From IMG/VR virus record IMGVR_UViG_3300037963_004084, positions 1 through 61,627 of that record: a stretch of 61,627 nucleotides of DNA, one strand, 5' to 3'. Positions 45,064 to 52,177 of this stretch are shown here, piece by piece. Made by a program: the position numbers and the translations under genes. This DNA is from a virus. Below the pieces are notes generated by a model. It was not told where the DNA came from. It did not search any database and was given only the letters and a program-made list of their open reading frames with translations. Position 1 is the first letter of the stretch. The number at the start of each line of letters is the position of its first letter.

Positions 45064-45107
45064 TTTTTTCACACAACATACACACACAACACATAGTTGT
45101 GAAAAAA
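45064..45107. repeat. AT-rich inverted repeat at a transcription divergence
   Basis: TTTTTTCACA (45064-45073) and TGTGAAAAAA (45098-45107) pair over 10 bp with a CA-rich loop. It separates a leftward gene from the rightward structured RNA, so it may hold divergent promoters or a binding site. Stems end in A on both strands, so it is not a terminator. Confidence 0.55.
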
Positions 45108-45109
45108 AT

Positions 45110-45790
45110 GAGGCAGGGTGGGGGTGGCGTGGTTCGTGATTCATGGTGCAGGATTCGGGCGCGGGATTCGCGGATTTGGGTCTGGACCCATTGTGGGGTG
45201 ATAGGAGCTTCCCCGAGGTTCAAGTCCTCCCTCTCCCTAGCTGACCAGATGCTGTGTTCTGGTGATCCCCGCCCGGGATCTCAAAGTGCGGGTGTCGTCA
45301 ATAGACGGCTTGTCCATGCGACGAATAGCATGGGGGCTCTACCGGATGGAATCTGCCTGAGTCCTGAGCGCCTGCCATGTAGCGCAATACAAGTAGCATG
45401 TGCTAGCCTGAGAAGTAACAAGCCTTTGCGCTACCGTAGCGCAATAATGCTTCGTCGGATAGGCCGGGATTGACGAAGGTAGCAATACCCCTTGCAAATA
45501 GTGAGGTTCATTCTCAATGTGACTGGATGATTGGTAGACCATTCTCACGCCACCTTGTGGCGTGTATCGTGTGAGAGTAACCCGTGCTAGGACCACGGGG
45601 GAGGAGCAGGCGTGTGGGCTACCGTGGCCAACAGGGGCGCGATTAGATGCGCGTAAAGATTAGACCCCGACAAACCTTGAGTACAAGGTGACGCCCAATA
45701 GCTTATGATGAAATTGGGGTGTTCATATTTCACCACCGTGAATGACTCACGATGGTGATTCGTGAACATCACAATAACATCACAAATATC
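45110..45790 (+). ncRNA. Candidate large structured non-coding RNA (about 0.65-0.7 kb)
   Basis: No plausible gene in 45063-45798. Clear perfect hairpins: ACCAGA/TCTGGT (45244-45263), GATCCC/GGGATC (45264-45280), CCATGC/GCATGG (45314-45333), TTCGTC/GACGAA (45451-45477), CACGCCAC/GTGGCGTG with 3-nt loop (45546-45564), CCCGTG/CACGGG (45581-45599), ACCTTG-AGTA-CAAGGT (45674-45689), CCCAAT/ATTGGG (45694-45718), and a compound hairpin at 45721-45767 (GTTCA + CACCA + CGTGA and partners). A tRNA T-arm-like GAGG-TTCAAGT-CCTC lies at 45215-45229. Size and density resemble phage giant RNAs such as GOLLD or ROOL, but it was not matched to either. Confidence 0.55.
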
Positions 45791-45798
45791 CAAGCAAT

Positions 45799-46242
45799 AT
45801 GACCGTCAAAGAACTGAAAGCCAAATTGACTGCCCTTGACCTGCCAACCAGCGGAAACAAGGAAGCGCTCAAAGCTAGGCTCGCCTCGGCGAACAAGCCT
45901 AAGCCTACCAAGAAGTCGAAGGGTGACCCCGCCGCCGCCGCCGCTGTGGCGAATGTCCGGCAAGGCGTGGAACTCCTTCACTCGGAGTTTGGGGAGGACG
46001 AACTGAAGGGGATTCTCCACTTCAAGCCCTTCTCCAATAACCCGAAGAGCTTCGTGCTGAGGCTTCCCAACATGAAGGAAGCCGCTGCCGCGTTGCCCTT
46101 CACAAACGAGGCGAAGGAGGCGATTGCCCTCCTCCGCAAGTTGCGCGGGTCCGTCGCAGCCGCATTCGGAGATGCGAACCAGTGCTGGGTCCTCCACGCT
46201 AGTGGGGGTGCCGCAGTCTTCTCGCAGCTCCATCTCAAGTAA
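45799..46242 (+). CDS. SAP-domain protein (147 aa)
   Basis: N-terminal SAP motif: MTVKELKAKLTALDLPTSGNKEALKARL has the helix-turn-helix Leu pattern and G-K-A-L that bind DNA or RNA. Residues 40-55 are Lys then Ala-rich; the rest is mixed. It stands alone between two structured non-coding stretches. Suggests it binds the RNAs or the DNA of this region; not shown. No Shine-Dalgarno is visible. Confidence 0.75.
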   Translation: MTVKELKAKLTALDLPTSGNKEALKARLASANKPKPTKKSKGDPAAAAAVANVRQGVELLHSEFGEDELKGILHFKPFSNNPKSFVLRLPNMKEAAAALPFTNEAKEAIALLRKLRGSVAAAFGDANQCWVLHASGGAAVFSQLHLK

Positions 46243-46257
46243 CCCCCACATTCATCC

Positions 46258-46318
46258 CCGCTCTTCGGAGCGGCGGGTGACATGGTTCATGGAACCTGTG
46301 TCCATGAACCCTGTCACC
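46258..46318 (+). ncRNA. UUCG hairpin followed by 17-bp hairpin
   Basis: CCGCTC-TTCG-GAGCGG (46258-46273) is a stable cUUCGg tetraloop hairpin. Two bases later GGTGACA-t-GGTTCATGGA (46276-46293) pairs with TCCATGAACC-c-TGTCACC (46301-46318), 17 bp with one mismatch. No U run follows, so these are structure, not a clear terminator. They immediately follow the SAP gene's stop. Confidence 0.75.
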
Positions 46319-46447
46319 TGATTCCTGATTCCCGATTCATCATACGTGATCCACGGAATCCGGTGAGGTATCACGCTCCCCGATACTCAGGTATTGAGTT
46401 ACCTAGACCAGTTAAGGCACTGGCTGTGAACACAGCTAGGGAGTTTC

Positions 46448-46474
46448 TCCTAGGCATGAGGCTAAACTGCCTAC
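46448..46474 (+). repeat. R hairpin repeat, copy 1
   Basis: TCCTAGGCATGAGGCTAAAC followed by TGCCTAC. TAGGCA (46451-46456) pairs with TGCCTA (46468-46473); the loop is tgaggctaaac. Confidence 0.85.
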
Positions 46475-46698
46475 GACTTTATGTGGACTGATATATTAAC
46501 CTTAACCAAGGAGGGTTCTACCATGAACTAAACACAGCCCACTGCGGGAAGCAGACGACCCTGCACCCACCCGTTCCGCGCCCACACCTGTGGGACTGCC
46601 CTTGCGGCGAGAACGTGGGGTGTAGGATAGTCATATACCCAACCACCCGAGTTCTGGAGCGGTGGTTGGGGTGTATGCACCCACACTTTCACTTTATC

Positions 46699-46730
46699 AC
46701 TCTGTTTGCCTGACGAGCGGTAGGGCAAAC
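46699..46730 (+). repeat. S hairpin repeat, copy 1
   Basis: ACTCT then GTTTGCC (46704-46710) pairs with GGCAAAC (46724-46730); loop tgacgagcggtag. Repeated 295 nt downstream. Confidence 0.8.
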
Positions 46731-46753
46731 CAACATGATAAGGCCGCGACCCC

Positions 46754-46780
46754 TCCTAGGCATGAGGCTAAACTGCCTAC
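46754..46780 (+). repeat. R hairpin repeat, copy 2
   Basis: Same 27 bases as copy 1 (46448-46474), 306 nt downstream. Stem TAGGCA/TGCCTA conserved with identical 11-nt loop. Confidence 0.85.
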
Positions 46781-46965
46781 CAACCCTAACCTTCTCCTCT
46801 AGCACTCTGGCATTGGAGTCGTATACCACATGAGTCTTCCCGCGGTGGGAGAATGACAAATCCGCAACGGTTGTGGACCGCCGAATTGGTCCTAGGCTCG
46901 CCTCTCCGTGCCTCTCATAATACAGAAAACGGAGACACGCTGGGTGTCGTGTGAACCACGCCCGC

Positions 46966-46992
46966 TCCTAGGCATGAGGCTAAACTGCCTAC
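46966..46992 (+). repeat. R hairpin repeat, copy 3
   Basis: Same 27 bases, 212 nt after copy 2. It ends directly before the second S hairpin, giving an R-S unit. Confidence 0.85.
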
Positions 46993-46993
46993 G

Positions 46994-47025
46994 ACTCTGT
47001 TTGCCTGACGAGCGGTAGGGCAAAC
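46994..47025 (+). repeat. S hairpin repeat, copy 2
   Basis: Same 32 bases as the copy at 46699-46730; GTTTGCC (46999-47005) pairs with GGCAAAC (47019-47025). Confidence 0.8.
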
Positions 47026-47112
47026 ACAATAGCACCGCTAAGGGTTGTCCCTTCCGCAGCCCATTAAACAGGAAGGCCGAGCGGTCGCACTTAGAAAGGC
47101 TCAGCGACTCCC

Positions 47113-47139
47113 TCCTAGGCATGAGGTTAAACTGCCTGT
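47113..47139 (+). repeat. R hairpin repeat, copy 4 (variant)
   Basis: Differs from the others at GGCTAA to GGTTAA in the loop and TGCCTA to TGCCTG at the stem end. The latter changes an A-U pair into a U-G wobble that still pairs if the plus strand is the RNA, but would be a C-A mismatch on the minus strand. Confidence 0.8.
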
Positions 47140-47247
47140 GTCTGATCAGCCACCTGTCAGACCACTAGCGGTATACCGCACCAAGACGCTGAAGCGATAA
47201 GTCCTACGGACGCGCAGGCCCGCCGAGTCTAGGGTGGTTCTCTTTCC

Positions 47248-47269
47248 AAGGGTAAACCCGAACCCTTTT
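47248..47269 (+). terminator. Terminator-like hairpin at the end of the repeat RNA region
   Basis: AAGGGT (47248-47253), loop AAACCCGA, ACCCTT (47262-47267), then TT. Weak but oriented for the plus strand, which fits transcription of the repeat region on that strand. Confidence 0.45.
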
Positions 47270-47306
47270 CAATCGGGCAAGTAGTATAACTAACCAAACC
47301 AAAACA

Positions 47307-47555
47307 ATGGCTACATACAGAGTAGTACCCACCCACCGCATCATGGCGGACCCTGTGCGTCGCAGACGCGCACACCTACCCAAACTATCGGAGGAATCCC
47401 TCCGGTGTAACACGCTGGTCAAGTTCGCTGACCAGACAACGGCGGGCCTCAGTGCCCAATCAGACCCCCGCGCTGGGGTCGTGTCAGTAGACCACGCACT
47501 CGGACAGAATGTCTGGGAAGAGGTGGTTCAAAAGATTGCCCGTAGAAACAAGTAG
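47307..47555 (+). CDS. Hypothetical basic protein (82 aa)
   Basis: Begins MATYRVVPTHRIM; Arg-rich first half (RRRRAHLPKL), no motif. First gene of a rightward small-gene block; its 3' end is 2 nt from the next ATG. No clear Shine-Dalgarno. Confidence 0.55.
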   Translation: MATYRVVPTHRIMADPVRRRRAHLPKLSEESLRCNTLVKFADQTTAGLSAQSDPRAGVVSVDHALGQNVWEEVVQKIARRNK

Positions 47556-47557
47556 AT

Positions 47558-47860
47558 ATGAAGTATGCAATCCCAATCGGACTCGCCCTCGGCGGTGTCC
47601 TGTCCATGCTGTGCGGAACTTACTGCATAGCCGCAGACCTTGAGCTTCAACAGCTCGGGGTAGACGTTGACTCAACGTGGAGTTACCTCTACACATGGGT
47701 CAGTTGTAGTATGGCCCTTACCGCCATTGTCACCCTTGAAGTAGTCCACCAGCGGGAGTGCCGCAGGTGGGATGAAGAGATGAGCAGACTGCAATCATGC
47801 AGTGAGCGAATACTGATTCCTGAACCCTTTACCCGGAATTATTATGAGAAAAGAAATTGA
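47558..47860 (+). CDS. Two-helix membrane protein (100 aa)
   Basis: Hydrophobic segments at residues 4-26 (AIPIGLALGGVLSMLCGTYCI) and about 45-65 (LYTWVSCSMALTAIVTLEV), then a charged cytoplasmic-type tail. Possibly superinfection exclusion or host-membrane modification. Overlaps the next gene by 17 nt. Confidence 0.6.
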   Translation: MKYAIPIGLALGGVLSMLCGTYCIAADLELQQLGVDVDSTWSYLYTWVSCSMALTAIVTLEVVHQRECRRWDEEMSRLQSCSERILIPEPFTRNYYEKRN

Positions 47861-48032
47861 ATCCCTAATTGACAAGCACGATGAATCGTGCGAGAAACGG
47901 GGCATCGACCCCAAGACTGGGGAGCCTAAGCCCACACCCCAAGACCTTCTGGAGCAGGAGGCGTTTGGTTACCCGATATCCCTTGGTCGGCCCGTCCTCC
48001 CTGCTAACTTCCCAACCCCACGAACCCCATGA
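47844..48032 (+). CDS. Hypothetical small protein (62 aa)
   Basis: Charged N-terminus (MRKEIESLIDKHDES) and a Pro-rich C-terminus; no motif. Stop overlaps the next ATG (ATGA), which supports it as a gene. Confidence 0.55.
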   Translation: MRKEIESLIDKHDESCEKRGIDPKTGEPKPTPQDLLEQEAFGYPISLGRPVLPANFPTPRTP

Positions 48033-48421
48033 GTGAGAGACTATATATAACCTACTTCGATGCTGCCACATCACGGGATGTAGGGCATGTCACCCTCATG
48101 TCTCCCTTTGATGGGGATAATGCACCCATGCCTGACAGGGTAGCCCGAGATAACATGCCCGACCATGTGGCTGTCCTGATGGACAGCACCACCATACACT
48201 GGGACCTGCGGGTCAAGAGTGTGCGGGATGCCAACCGTGAGCTACTCTGTAGTGGAGTTCGTCGGGGGTGGATATCCCCCGAGACGGGGGAGTGGTTGGA
48301 GCTAGGGGCGAAACACCCATTCCGCCCCCGAAACCGCCGCAAGCGTACCCGACTCAGGAAAACCCTGACAGGTGTAGCTGTAGCTGGAGCAGTGATAGGA
48401 ATCCTGATCCTAATCTTTTAA
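48029..48421 (+). CDS. Tail-anchored membrane protein (130 aa)
   Basis: Soluble N-terminal 100 residues, then basic RNRRKRTRLRKTL and a C-terminal hydrophobic anchor (GVAVAGAVIGILILIF). The C-tail anchor with a positive flank would sit in the inner membrane. Function unknown. Confidence 0.6.
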   Translation: MSERLYITYFDAATSRDVGHVTLMSPFDGDNAPMPDRVARDNMPDHVAVLMDSTTIHWDLRVKSVRDANRELLCSGVRRGWISPETGEWLELGAKHPFRPRNRRKRTRLRKTLTGVAVAGAVIGILILIF

Positions 48422-48632
48422 CCAATTTCGGGGTAGCTCCCCGAACGTGAGTGACTGAATAATCTTTCTACAACAGAGATAAGGTATCTGTATCTTGAGC
48501 AGGGGTCAACCGACTGAGCAGAGAGAGCGGAGTGCGAGTAGGCAAACGATGCTATGTTGGAGCCGAAAGTTGAGGGTAAAAAATAAATCCCTCCTCACAT
48601 CTTATATTTATTATGACACCATATGTAAAATT
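48422..48632 (+). other. 211-nt leader with hairpins and a duplicated start site
   Basis: Starts with TTCGGGG-tagct-CCCCGAA (48427-48445), a 7-bp hairpin without U run, and ends with GAGGG/CCCTC around 48571-48597. A 20-nt tandem duplication (48611-48630, 48631-48650) contains two ATGs. No gene is seen in between. Confidence 0.5.
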
Positions 48633-48650
48633 ATGACACCATATGTAAAC
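48611..48650 (+). repeat. Tandem duplication of the translation start
   Basis: ttatgacaccatatgtaaa occurs twice, 20 nt apart (first ATG 48613, second ATG 48633). The first ATG gives MTPYVKL and stops at TGA (48634-48636), overlapping the second ATG as ATGA. A 7-codon leader peptide would therefore be translationally coupled to the real gene. Confidence 0.75.
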
Positions 48651-49067
48651 ACCCATGCCGTCTCACGGCACAACTCCGAGGCGAAGACCCTCGACACAAC
48701 CACTTACCGGATCGGTAAGTGGAGAATAAACCTTGAGGGGTTTATTGATTACTACGGAACCTACAACTACAGGTTTGGAGTTAATGGAGGCACCCCGACC
48801 TACAGTGGAGAGATCTACTGGAGCGCGGACACCAATGGGGTGGGTTACAGGAATCACCTGAAGAAAGCCGACGCTTTCCTCGATAAGATGAGGACTGAGC
48901 ACCCCCTCCACGGCCCCCCGAACATCAACCCCTTCGGGTACCTCATCCCCTTGGATGGACAACCCAAGGGCTGCATTGGGACTCATGTCTCCGATCCGGG
49001 GGAATTCGCAATGAACCGCGAAATCGCAGAGGAGAATCCCGATTACCCCGCGTGGATCTTTGAGTGA
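48633..49067 (+). CDS. Hypothetical protein (144 aa)
   Basis: Start ATG 48633 in the second duplicated copy. Beta-rich start (YRIGKWRINLEGFIDYYGTYNYR) and acidic C-terminus; no family. Part of the rightward accessory block; the GTG of the next possible ORF overlaps its stop. Confidence 0.6.
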   Translation: MTPYVNTHAVSRHNSEAKTLDTTTYRIGKWRINLEGFIDYYGTYNYRFGVNGGTPTYSGEIYWSADTNGVGYRNHLKKADAFLDKMRTEHPLHGPPNINPFGYLIPLDGQPKGCIGTHVSDPGEFAMNREIAEENPDYPAWIFE

Positions 49068-49279
49068 ACCCACTTTCTGGCCCCTCGCCACGCAAGTCGC
49101 TTGGGGCCTATAGTAGGCCGAACGGCATGGGTAAAGTGGCCCATGTCATCCCCCATAATGGCCCGTTGTTGGAGGGGGAACCCAGTCGGGGGATAATACC
49201 GACACTGGTTGATGTAGCTCAGGCCAGAATAAAGAACCGTGCTGCGAGGAGATGCCCCCGCCTCTCCCATGTAGGATAA
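49064..49279 (+). other. Ambiguous small ORF or structured RNA
   Basis: A GTG-initiated 71-codon frame (GTGA overlap with the preceding stop) is open, Pro/Arg/Gly-rich. But the DNA also carries hairpins GGCCTA/TAGGCC (49107-49121) and CATGGG/CCCATG (49126-49145). Either a small basic protein or a leader RNA for the next gene. Confidence 0.35.
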
Positions 49280-49286
49280 ACCCCGC

Positions 49287-49721
49287 ATGTATAACCAACC
49301 CGGAAAAAAGGGGGGCAAATTACTTTGCGAATCCATGATACAACATCACATTGACAAAGACGGGGAGTGGGGGCTGTACCCCGACGCCCCCTTGAGTAGG
49401 CTGCTTAAGCGGAGCTTTAGGGATGTCTCCATCATAAGACTGCCTACAGTTTGGCTGTCACCTGTAGGGTATGGTAAACCTGTTACCGACGGAGTGCACG
49501 TTAAGATCCCTCCTCCACCGCCACCCCCTCCCATGACAGAGTTTGAAAAGTCTCTGGCATGGATGAAAGAGTTCATCGACGATGTTGAGGACGAGGCTCA
49601 GTCAGTCTGTGAGGACGAGTCAGAGCATTGGCTCGGGGCGTGGGGTAACCCCACTAAGGAAGACTTCCTCAAGCACCTTGCCGTTGTGAGCAAGGGCGAA
49701 TCATCTCCCGACGTCGGCTGA
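49287..49721 (+). CDS. Hypothetical protein with polyproline linker (144 aa)
   Basis: Basic N-terminal part, an eight-Pro stretch (PPPPPPPP, about residues 75-82), then an acidic helical C-terminus (MTEFEKSLAWMKEFIDD). The Pro run would need EF-P for translation. No family. Confidence 0.55.
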   Translation: MYNQPGKKGGKLLCESMIQHHIDKDGEWGLYPDAPLSRLLKRSFRDVSIIRLPTVWLSPVGYGKPVTDGVHVKIPPPPPPPPMTEFEKSLAWMKEFIDDVEDEAQSVCEDESEHWLGAWGNPTKEDFLKHLAVVSKGESSPDVG

Positions 49722-49810
49722 CGTCACAATGCAACCCAACCCTGCATCCTGTATCCTGATTCCTGTAGGTTGTAGGGTTAACCACAAATAAGGAATCAAA
49801 GTATAAGCAA

Positions 49811-50734
49811 ATGAGTAGTAAATCCCCCTCCACTAGCGAGGGAATCAAAGTAAGGCTGACTGTATGCCACTTCAACCCACAGGTTCAAGACAAGCAAGCA
49901 GCAGCAGAGCAGGCTAAAAAGAAAGATGCCAATGCGAAACAGCACAAGCATCAGATTCACTTAGTCGATGCCGATGACATCAAGGCACTGAAAGAGGTTG
50001 AGGACGATGGGCGAGCCGCATTCCATCGGTTGGTATCCGCACCGTGGCTTGACTACAAGCCCGACCCCGACGAGCAGGTCAAGCTGTCCACCAAGGGATG
50101 CTGGTACTTCCTGTCCACTGAATACCTGTCTGAGTATCTGGATACAATGTCCAAGTACAGGCAGCGGTTTGAGATGGCCAAGCAGGACTTCATCCGACGG
50201 TACCCTGACCTTCTCCGTAAGGCCGCGACTAGCCGAGGTATCGGGAACGACTTCATCAGGTTCAGACACCGGTTCCCTTCCCAAGATGCAGTTGGGGATC
50301 GTATCTCCTTCACTACGTTTGAGGACCCGATTGTCACCAGCTTCATGCCGGATGTATTCGACGAGCGGCTCCGTCATGAGATGGAGAAACTCGACGAGCG
50401 TAAGAAGGAACAGGTGGAGTATGGACTTCAGGCTGTAACCCTCGACGTCACGAAGGAAGTGATTAAGTCCGCAGCCCATGTGGGCCAGCAGTGCGAGGCT
50501 AAGAACAAGTCCAGCCGCAGCCCTATCACGGAGTCTGTAGTAGAGCGACTCGTAGAGAAGCTGGAGATGGCGGAACGCAAGGCCCCCCGACCCAGCACTG
50601 ATCTGGACGAAGCTATCCTTATCGGCAAGAGCCTCCTTGAGGATCTCGATGCTGACATTTTGAAAGCCAATGAACACTCCCGCAACAAGGTCATTGCAGG
50701 AGCTAACCGAATGAAAGACCTGATCCAACTGTAA
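49811..50734 (+). CDS. Protein preceding the MoxR/VWA pair (307 aa)
   Basis: Helical, charged protein with Lys/Gln-rich N-terminus (QDKQAAAEQAKKKDANAK) and a C-terminal coiled coil (LVEKLEMAERKA). Resembles the uncharacterised (DUF3150-like) proteins that often stand before MoxR ATPase and VWA genes in phages. 11 nt before the ATPase gene. Confidence 0.55.
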   Translation: MSSKSPSTSEGIKVRLTVCHFNPQVQDKQAAAEQAKKKDANAKQHKHQIHLVDADDIKALKEVEDDGRAAFHRLVSAPWLDYKPDPDEQVKLSTKGCWYFLSTEYLSEYLDTMSKYRQRFEMAKQDFIRRYPDLLRKAATSRGIGNDFIRFRHRFPSQDAVGDRISFTTFEDPIVTSFMPDVFDERLRHEMEKLDERKKEQVEYGLQAVTLDVTKEVIKSAAHVGQQCEAKNKSSRSPITESVVERLVEKLEMAERKAPRPSTDLDEAILIGKSLLEDLDADILKANEHSRNKVIAGANRMKDLIQL

Positions 50735-50745
50735 AACATACACAT

Positions 50746-51888
50746 ATGAGTACAAACAATGAAGAGGTAGTCCCTCTTACGCCCATCTATCCCACCGATA
50801 TCACCCCTATCCTCCACCGGGTCCGTAAAGCGGACAACCCCACAGAGGATAATGCTGGGGAGTTCAAGGTCCCACTGTTTCTGGGGATGCCCGGTCTTGG
50901 TAAGACCGAGATCATGAAGGCATTCGCTAAAGCGATGGGGATGATATACATCGACTTCAGGCTCGCCTACCGCACATTCAATGATGTGCGGGGCTACGCC
51001 ATTCCTGACAAGGTGGAGGAGATTATGAAGTGGTTCAAGGACCAAGCCCTACCTCCATCCGACTGTGACAAGCATTACTTGTTTCACTGGGAGGAGCTGC
51101 TCAACGCCAACCCCAATGTTCTCAAGGTAGCACAAGAAGCCATCTTGGATCGACGGATTGGTGACTACGAGTTCCCCCGCAACTGTATGATGGTAGCCTC
51201 AGCCAACGGTCTGAAGCACCACTGTCAGGCAGCGAGGACCACGGCGTCCATCATGGACCGCTTCCAAGTGTTCGATGTAGCGCCGTCTATCAGCGGCACC
51301 AACAAGTGGTTGATGGAGAACGCAAAGACTGAGTATGTCCTTGGGTTTCTCAGGGCACACAACGAAGCACTGTATTGTGACAACATGGCTCTGTGGGATG
51401 GTGAGCAACCGATCTCCTCTTCCCGATCCTATGCCAAGTTAGACAGGTATCTAACCACCTACAAGGACCCGCTTGAGATGACCTCTCCCGAGAACCTGCG
51501 GATCTTCAAGGCTGAGGTGGGTGGATGTGTTGGCGGCAAAGCCGCTCAGATGTTCACCACATTCATTCAGCTTTACGCCACCTGTGGAAGCGTGGAGAAG
51601 ATGTTGGAAGATGCCCGTCATTGTGACTTGAGCCGAGTCAAGACTAAGCCCGACATGAAGTACATCATCGCCAGCAAGCTCGTCACTCTGGCTGAGAAAG
51701 ACAACGTGGCAGATGTTCTTCTGCTAGCTCGTCGCCTCACCGACCCTGACCTGACCAGCAACCCCGATGTTCTTCAGTCAATGGAGTCCATGGTGGGCAA
51801 CCGTTTGCGTCGAACCCGTGCGGAGCTGGTGAACACCCCACCTATGATCAAGTGGTGTCTGAAGAATAAAGATGAGCTCCTCGCCTAG
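50746..51888 (+). CDS. MoxR-type AAA+ ATPase (380 aa)
   Basis: Walker A GMPGLGKT at residues 47-54; Walker B-like HYLFHWEELL about residue 115-124; sensor-like VASANGLKHH. MoxR ATPases act as chaperone-like remodelers together with a VWA partner. Here the VWA protein is encoded 270 nt downstream, with one small gene between. Could remodel a host complex or phage assembly intermediate. Overlaps the next gene by 17 nt. Confidence 0.85.
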   Translation: MSTNNEEVVPLTPIYPTDITPILHRVRKADNPTEDNAGEFKVPLFLGMPGLGKTEIMKAFAKAMGMIYIDFRLAYRTFNDVRGYAIPDKVEEIMKWFKDQALPPSDCDKHYLFHWEELLNANPNVLKVAQEAILDRRIGDYEFPRNCMMVASANGLKHHCQAARTTASIMDRFQVFDVAPSISGTNKWLMENAKTEYVLGFLRAHNEALYCDNMALWDGEQPISSSRSYAKLDRYLTTYKDPLEMTSPENLRIFKAEVGGCVGGKAAQMFTTFIQLYATCGSVEKMLEDARHCDLSRVKTKPDMKYIIASKLVTLAEKDNVADVLLLARRLTDPDLTSNPDVLQSMESMVGNRLRRTRAELVNTPPMIKWCLKNKDELLA

Positions 51889-52177
51889 TCTTGAACTGAT
51901 AGCAGAGATACTCAAAGACGACTGCGCGTTCGCAGACTACCCAGTAGTACCCGCTTGCCATGGAGAACCAGACGAGTCTTCGGTCTTGTTCTGGTTCGGT
52001 AAGTGGCTGGGGTCCCAAGATCGTTCGGGCCACCTGTGGTGGGAAGGCAAGGCAGCAGGCACGGTTTACTTGTCTCGCCCTGCTTTCCGTCTTTGGGAAA
52101 ACCATAGAGAAGAATTAACAGCGTTAGCTATGTTACATAAAGAGAATCATTATCATGAGCACGGAATTAAAAGATAA
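51872..52177 (+). CDS. Hypothetical protein between MoxR and VWA genes (101 aa)
   Basis: Trp/Phe-rich (LFWFGKWLGSQDRSGHLWWEGK), no motif. ATG 51872 overlaps the end of the ATPase gene, and its 3' end overlaps the VWA gene start by 23 nt. Probably an adaptor of the pair. Confidence 0.6.
   Translation: MSSSPSLELIAEILKDDCAFADYPVVPACHGEPDESSVLFWFGKWLGSQDRSGHLWWEGKAAGTVYLSRPAFRLWENHREELTALAMLHKENHYHEHGIKR

Larger units (their letters stand above)
46243..47300 (+). ncRNA. Second structured non-coding stretch with repeated hairpins (about 1.05 kb)
   Basis: No credible gene. Holds a UUCG hairpin (46258-46273), a 17-bp hairpin (46276-46318), ACTCA/TGAGT (46385-46399), CCAGT/ACTGG (46408-46423), a 10-bp stem CCCAACCACC/GGTGGTTGGG (46638-46670), the four R hairpins, two S hairpins, the palindrome GCGGTATACCGC (47168-47179) and a terminator-like hairpin (47248-47269) near the end. 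A T-to-C-type change that keeps a U-G pair in R4 suggests the plus strand is the RNA. Confidence 0.55.

Noticed and set aside
45064-45107. Terminator
   Set aside because: The inverted repeat starts with T and ends with A on both strands, so no U tract follows the stem in either direction.
45195-45237. A tRNA gene
   Set aside because: The T-arm is canonical but no acceptor strand, D-arm or anticodon arm can be fitted within 75 nt upstream.
46282-46491. 69-codon plus-strand ORF
   Set aside because: It runs through the 17-bp hairpin and the first R repeat, with no start context or protein-like composition.
46528-47122. Minus-strand small ORFs containing the same PYRSSGKQS residues
   Set aside because: The shared residues are only the translation of the two S hairpin repeats.
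46448-47139. A CRISPR array from the four 27-nt repeats
   Set aside because: Intervals of 306, 212 and 147 nt are far too long and uneven for spacers, and no cas genes are present.
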